DNA of 64,000 nucleotides, taken from contig NC_030383.2 in the NCBI RefSeq assembly GCF_001625215.2, forward strand, positions 7,762,779 through 7,826,778. Direction: 5' to 3'. A program made the translations under genes and the position numbers. This stretch comes from Daucus carota subsp. sativus. Taxonomy: Eukaryota > Streptophyta > Magnoliopsida > Apiales > Apiaceae. The notes under the pieces are model-generated. The model had not been told where the DNA came from, ran no database searches, and saw only the letters and a program-made list of their open reading frames with translations. This document shows, piece by piece, positions 60,850 through 64,000 of the stretch (position 1 is the first letter of the stretch; each line of letters starts with the position of its first letter).

Positions 60850-61403
60850 GGGTTAATTATCAAGTTGGTCACTGAAGTGGGATTAATGTATCAAGTTGGT
60901 CACTGAACTCAAAACGGTATCAAGATGGTCACTGAAGTGGCTATATATATCAAACAGGTACCTTGAAATATAAGTTCAAGCAGTAAAAATATTATTTATA
61001 AAATTTTACACATTATTTTTAAATGTCACCACAACCAACTAAAAGGTTATGACTTCTAGTATTTAAAATAAAATATTTATATTTTATCAAGTTTATTTAT
61101 TATTTATAGTTTATTATATACTTATTTTCTTTGTTTTAGTTAAAAATAAATAATAAATAAATTTGATAAAATCTAAATATATTATCATAAATATTAGAAG
61201 TCGTAACCTTTTAGTTGGTTTGGGTAACATTTAAAAATAATGTGTAAAACTTTATAAATAATATTTTCAGTGCTTGAACTTATATTTCAAGGTACCTGTT
61301 TGATATTTATGGTCACTTCAGTGACCATCTTGATACCGTTTTGAGTTCAGTGACCAATTTGATACATTAAGCCCACTTCAGTGACTAACTTGATAATTAA
61401 CCC
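60850..61403. mobile_element. Mutator-like long inverted-repeat MITE (554 bp)
   Basis: The two halves are near-complete inverse copies. GGGTTAATTATCAAGTTGGT at the left is matched by its complement ending at 61403, and matching continues through the GGTCACTGAA units and the AATATAAGTTCAAG part to the centre near 61110. Flanks GTTGAGGAAT and GTTGAGAAT look like a 9-bp target duplication with one inserted base, which fits Mutator-like elements. No coding capacity. It lies downstream of the xylosidase gene. Confidence 0.85.
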
Positions 61404-61569
61404 GTTGAGAATTGATTTTACATATGAAAACGTTTATTTTAACTTTGTCAGGACATATTTAGATCGGATTTTGCAGTTTCTGCCGTACACATGACATGAG
61501 CGTGGCTAAGGTCACTTATTTTGGCTTTTTATTTCATATTGTAGGGTGGATCTCGAAAGATATAAAAAA

Positions 61570-62469
61570 GGGATCTTTTTAAAAATACCCATCTGTAAAA
61601 TTATTTTTTAAAAAATACTACCATCTTTTTCATTGTTTTTAAAAATACTTTTTCATAATTTTTTTTTTCAAAAATACGATTTGCAACTTTTGCAACCTCA
61701 TTTGCAACTTGGGCGGCGCAGCCGTAAAAGTTGCAAATGAGGTTGCAAAAGTTGCAAATAAAAATGGAAAGTTGCAACTGTTGCAACTGCAATTGCAACT
61801 AGTTCAACTGAAAACTGTAAGTTGCAAAAGTTGCAAATGAGGTTGCAAATGAAGTTGCAACTGCAGTTGCAACTTTTGCAACTGCAGTTGCAACTTCATT
61901 TGCAACCTCAGTTGCAACTAAATGCAACTGAAAACTATATATAGTTGTAAATGAGGTTGCAAAAGTTGCAAATGAGGTTGCAACTGCAGTTGCAACTTTT
62001 GCAACCTCAGTTGCAACTTTTGCAACCTCAGTTGCAACTAAATGCAACTGAAAACTGTAAGTAACAACAGATGTATGGTGTGCCCCTGGCGGGGCCATTA
62101 GTTTATAATAGAATCAACTGAATGCAACCATATGCAACTGAATACAACCATATGCAACCATATATGCAATTACAAATCCTGATTTCAAGTTCCAGTTTTC
62201 AAATGTCATTTTCGACCTCATTTTCGGAATATATATATATATATATATTCGATTCCGAAAATGAGGTCGAAAATGACATTTGAAAACTGGAACTTGAAAT
62301 CAGGTTGCAACACGGCTGGCGTCGCCTGTAGTTGCAAATGAGGTTGCAAAAGTTGCAAACAGTATTTTCGAAAAAAAAAATTTATGAAAAAGTATTTTTA
62401 AAAATAATTCTGGAAGGTAGTATTTTTGAAAACAATAAAAGAAAAGGTAGGTAGTTTTGTAGATTTCCC
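61570..62469. mobile_element. Mutator-like element made of TTGCAAC repeats (900 bp)
   Basis: A perfect 9-bp target duplication TATAAAAAA (61561-61569 and 62470-62478) flanks the element. Ends GGGATCTTTTTAAAAATAC and, on the other strand, GGGAAATCTACAAAACTAC open long inverted arms sharing AAAAATACTTTTTCATAA and GCAACTTTTGCAACCTC. The interior holds dozens of GTTGCAAC/TTTGCAAC units in both orientations (61680-62060), CCATATGCAA units and a perfect hairpin at 62181-62303. No transposase is present. The apparent open frames are by-products of the repeat. Confidence 0.9.
62181..62303. repeat. Perfect long hairpin inside the Mutator-like element
   Basis: Arms of about 50 bp (GATTTCAAGTTCCAGTTTTC inward to CATTTTCGGAAT) are exact inverse copies around an (AT)n loop of about 18 bp. 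Such perfection suggests recent formation or recent copying, and a transcript would make a long double strand. Confidence 0.93.
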
Positions 62470-62748
62470 TATAAAAAATCTCCCTCCAAGTCTTAATACG
62501 TCTTTTAATTCCAAACCTCATTTTCGATCATAGTAAAATTTTGTTCGATTTATTATAATAAAATTGTTTTGAATATTAGAAGTATCGAGATTTAGTTCGA
62601 GACAAACTGTGTTAGGGAAGAAATAGGTGGAAGTTTCTTGTTTTGGCAAAGTTGAGAGTGAAGGATGAGGACTCGTGTGTGCTGAAAACAAAGCTAGAGT
62701 CCACTTTGGCTTGGCCTGGAGAATATTAATGCTCTATATAATTATGGG

Positions 62749-62850
62749 TTTGTCTAGTGTGTGCCCATGGGCACACATTATACACTAAAATTGATGGTTT
62801 TGGTGGATTTTGATTGGTGGACTTGATGTAAATGCAGGGGGGCCATCCTT
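62749..62850. mobile_element. Partial copy of the TGTGCCCATGGGCACA MITE in the GASA promoter
   Basis: TAGTGTGTGCCCATGGGCAC matches the ends of the element at 57314-57582, and the inner words GATTTTGATTGGT and ATGCAGG are shared too. The far end is missing. It lies about 100-200 bp before the GASA start codon. Confidence 0.5.
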
Positions 62851-62944
62851 ACTTATGATTAGGTGACCAATATTTCAACTTACAAGCATGGTGTAATAAT
62901 TTCCTATAAATACCTGCTATCTGGTGGAGTTGTAGCTAACAATT

Positions 62945-63420
62945 ATGGCCACTGCCAAGGCAATTCTCACAGCACTTTTGCTGTCTCTGTTTGTTCTGCA
63001 GTTTGTTCAGGCTCATGAGATAATGGTATCGCAAACACTGAAGCCCTTGGTTACTTTGATTTTTCTGTTTCTTTTGAGTGTTTTTAATGTTGTCTGTTTG
63101 TTCTTCCTTTTGTAGACGAATGTTGATGGTGGCAGGCGTTCGCTTCTCCAGAAAATAGGTTTGATTTGATGCACGCACGCTTCAAATATGAAGCAAACGA
63201 ATTTGTTAAGTGATACTGATGCCAATTGATTAATGCAGATTGTCAAGGGAAATGCGCGTACAGATGCCACTTATCATCGAGGCCAAATTTGTGCAATAGA
63301 GCGTGTGGAACATGCTGTGCGCGCTGTAACTGTGTTCCTCCGGGCACTGCTGGGAATGAGGATGTCTGCCCATGTTATGCTCATCTGACTACTCATGGTG
63401 GCAGACACAAGTGCCCTTGA
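62945..63420 (+). CDS. GASA: GASA/snakin cysteine-rich peptide
   Basis: Three exons, 62945-63025, 63117-63159 and 63239-63420, GT-AG and in phase, give 101 residues. A signal peptide (about 1-23, MATAKAILTALLLSLFVLQF onward) leads to secretion. A short variable linker follows (TNVDGGRRSLLQKI). The C-terminal GASA domain holds all 12 conserved Cys in the usual order (DCQGKC, YRC, NLCNRACGTCCARCNCVP, CPCY, KCP). GASA peptides are often controlled by gibberellin and act in growth or as antimicrobial snakins. The small spliced middle exon is typical of the family. The promoter contains a partial MITE. Confidence 0.96.
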
Positions 63421-64000
63421 TTCAGATAAACATATGAATAAAACTATCTTATAAGCTGTACAAGGAAGTGGAAGCTTCCCATGAATATGAGTATCTTAGC
63501 GTTTATGTAGTACAATAATGCTTCAGTTCTTGGTGGTGGAAGATCATATGTTCTGTCAACTTAAATTGATGCTAAACCCTAAAGAATGCTTTCGTGTTTC
63601 ATCAGATCTTCGATCTGCTCATGCTTTTGTTAAAAATGATCACAACGACCAATTCCAACGTCCTTGTTTGCTGTTGCAGAGCCAAACAACATTTTTCTTC
63701 AGTATTGTGCTTGATATTTGCCAGTAGGACTTCGATCTTAATTATAGACTCAATATCAATTTCAAAGATACGATGACAATGAGAGGCGAGTTGAGCAGGT
63801 ATATTTACATCAAGTAATTCAAGTTAAAAAGTGTGCAGCAAGAACATGAAAAAGTAAAAGATATTTCCTACTCTTGTATACATACCAGTTAATCTGCAGA
63901 TACATCTAATCAACAATCAAGCAGCTAACTATGTGTAGCTACCTAATCATATACAATCCTACGTTTAAGTTATATTAACGTTTTTCCTATAGTTACTGAG
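63421..64000. other. GASA 3' flank
   Basis: The sequence after the stop contains an AATAAA signal (about 63436-63441). The remainder shows no gene with a recognisable domain up to the window edge. Confidence 0.6.

Noticed and set aside
61601-62521. Minus-strand open frames of VATEVAKVATAVAT type
   Set aside because: They are translations of the GTTGCAAC repeat inside a Mutator-like element, with no domain and no start context.

Overview
The window is nuclear DNA of a dicotyledonous plant. This rests on plant-only families (GASA/snakin, MSR, PIRL, LURP-one-related, an IRK-type receptor kinase, a coiled-coil NLR), GT-AG introns, AT-rich intergenic DNA and many plant MITEs. I cannot fix the species; an asterid is a guess from general likeness only.

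Layout. 1-3.0 kb: an EIF1AD homologue in short exons (minus). 3.2-6.5 kb: a LINE-type RNase H relic, a truncated LURP-one-related gene (minus) and a complete solo LTR with its target duplication. 8.0-18.3 kb: a tandem duplication carrying two nearly identical IRK-like LRR receptor kinases (minus), each with one coding intron, a spliced leader and degenerate catalytic motifs. 18.7-22.4 kb: a transposon-rich gap with two hAT-type MITEs whose target duplications can be read, two coiled-coil or acidic ORFs of probable transposon origin, and a SINE. 22.9-28.0 kb: a PB1-domain Raf-like protein kinase in eight coding exons (minus). 28.6-35.3 kb: no gene seen; several MITEs and a SINE tail. 35.4-42.0 kb: a MANNAN SYNTHESIS-RELATED (MSR) putative O-fucosyltransferase (plus), with an old Copia-like relic in its third intron. 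43.5-46.9 kb: a CC-NB-LRR resistance gene (plus) with an out-of-frame 8-G run in the P-loop. 47.3-48.4 kb: a small unrecognised, possibly mitochondrial protein (minus). 49.9-52.2 kb: a PIRL leucine-rich repeat protein (plus) with a hAT-type element in intron 1. 53.3-56.2 kb: a cluster of MITEs. 56.3-60.3 kb: a GH3 beta-D-xylosidase (plus). 60.8-62.5 kb: two Mutator-like palindromic elements. 62.9-63.4 kb: a GASA/snakin peptide gene (plus).

The genes do not form one pathway. Two touch cell-wall polysaccharides (MSR, beta-xylosidase). Several concern signalling or defence (IRK pair, Raf-like kinase, NLR, PIRL, GASA). The clearest unusual signals are in the repeats: a 900-bp Mutator-like element built from TTGCAAC units, a long perfect hairpin inside it, and a solo LTR packed with GGTATGACAA units. 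I found no convincing new multi-gene system.
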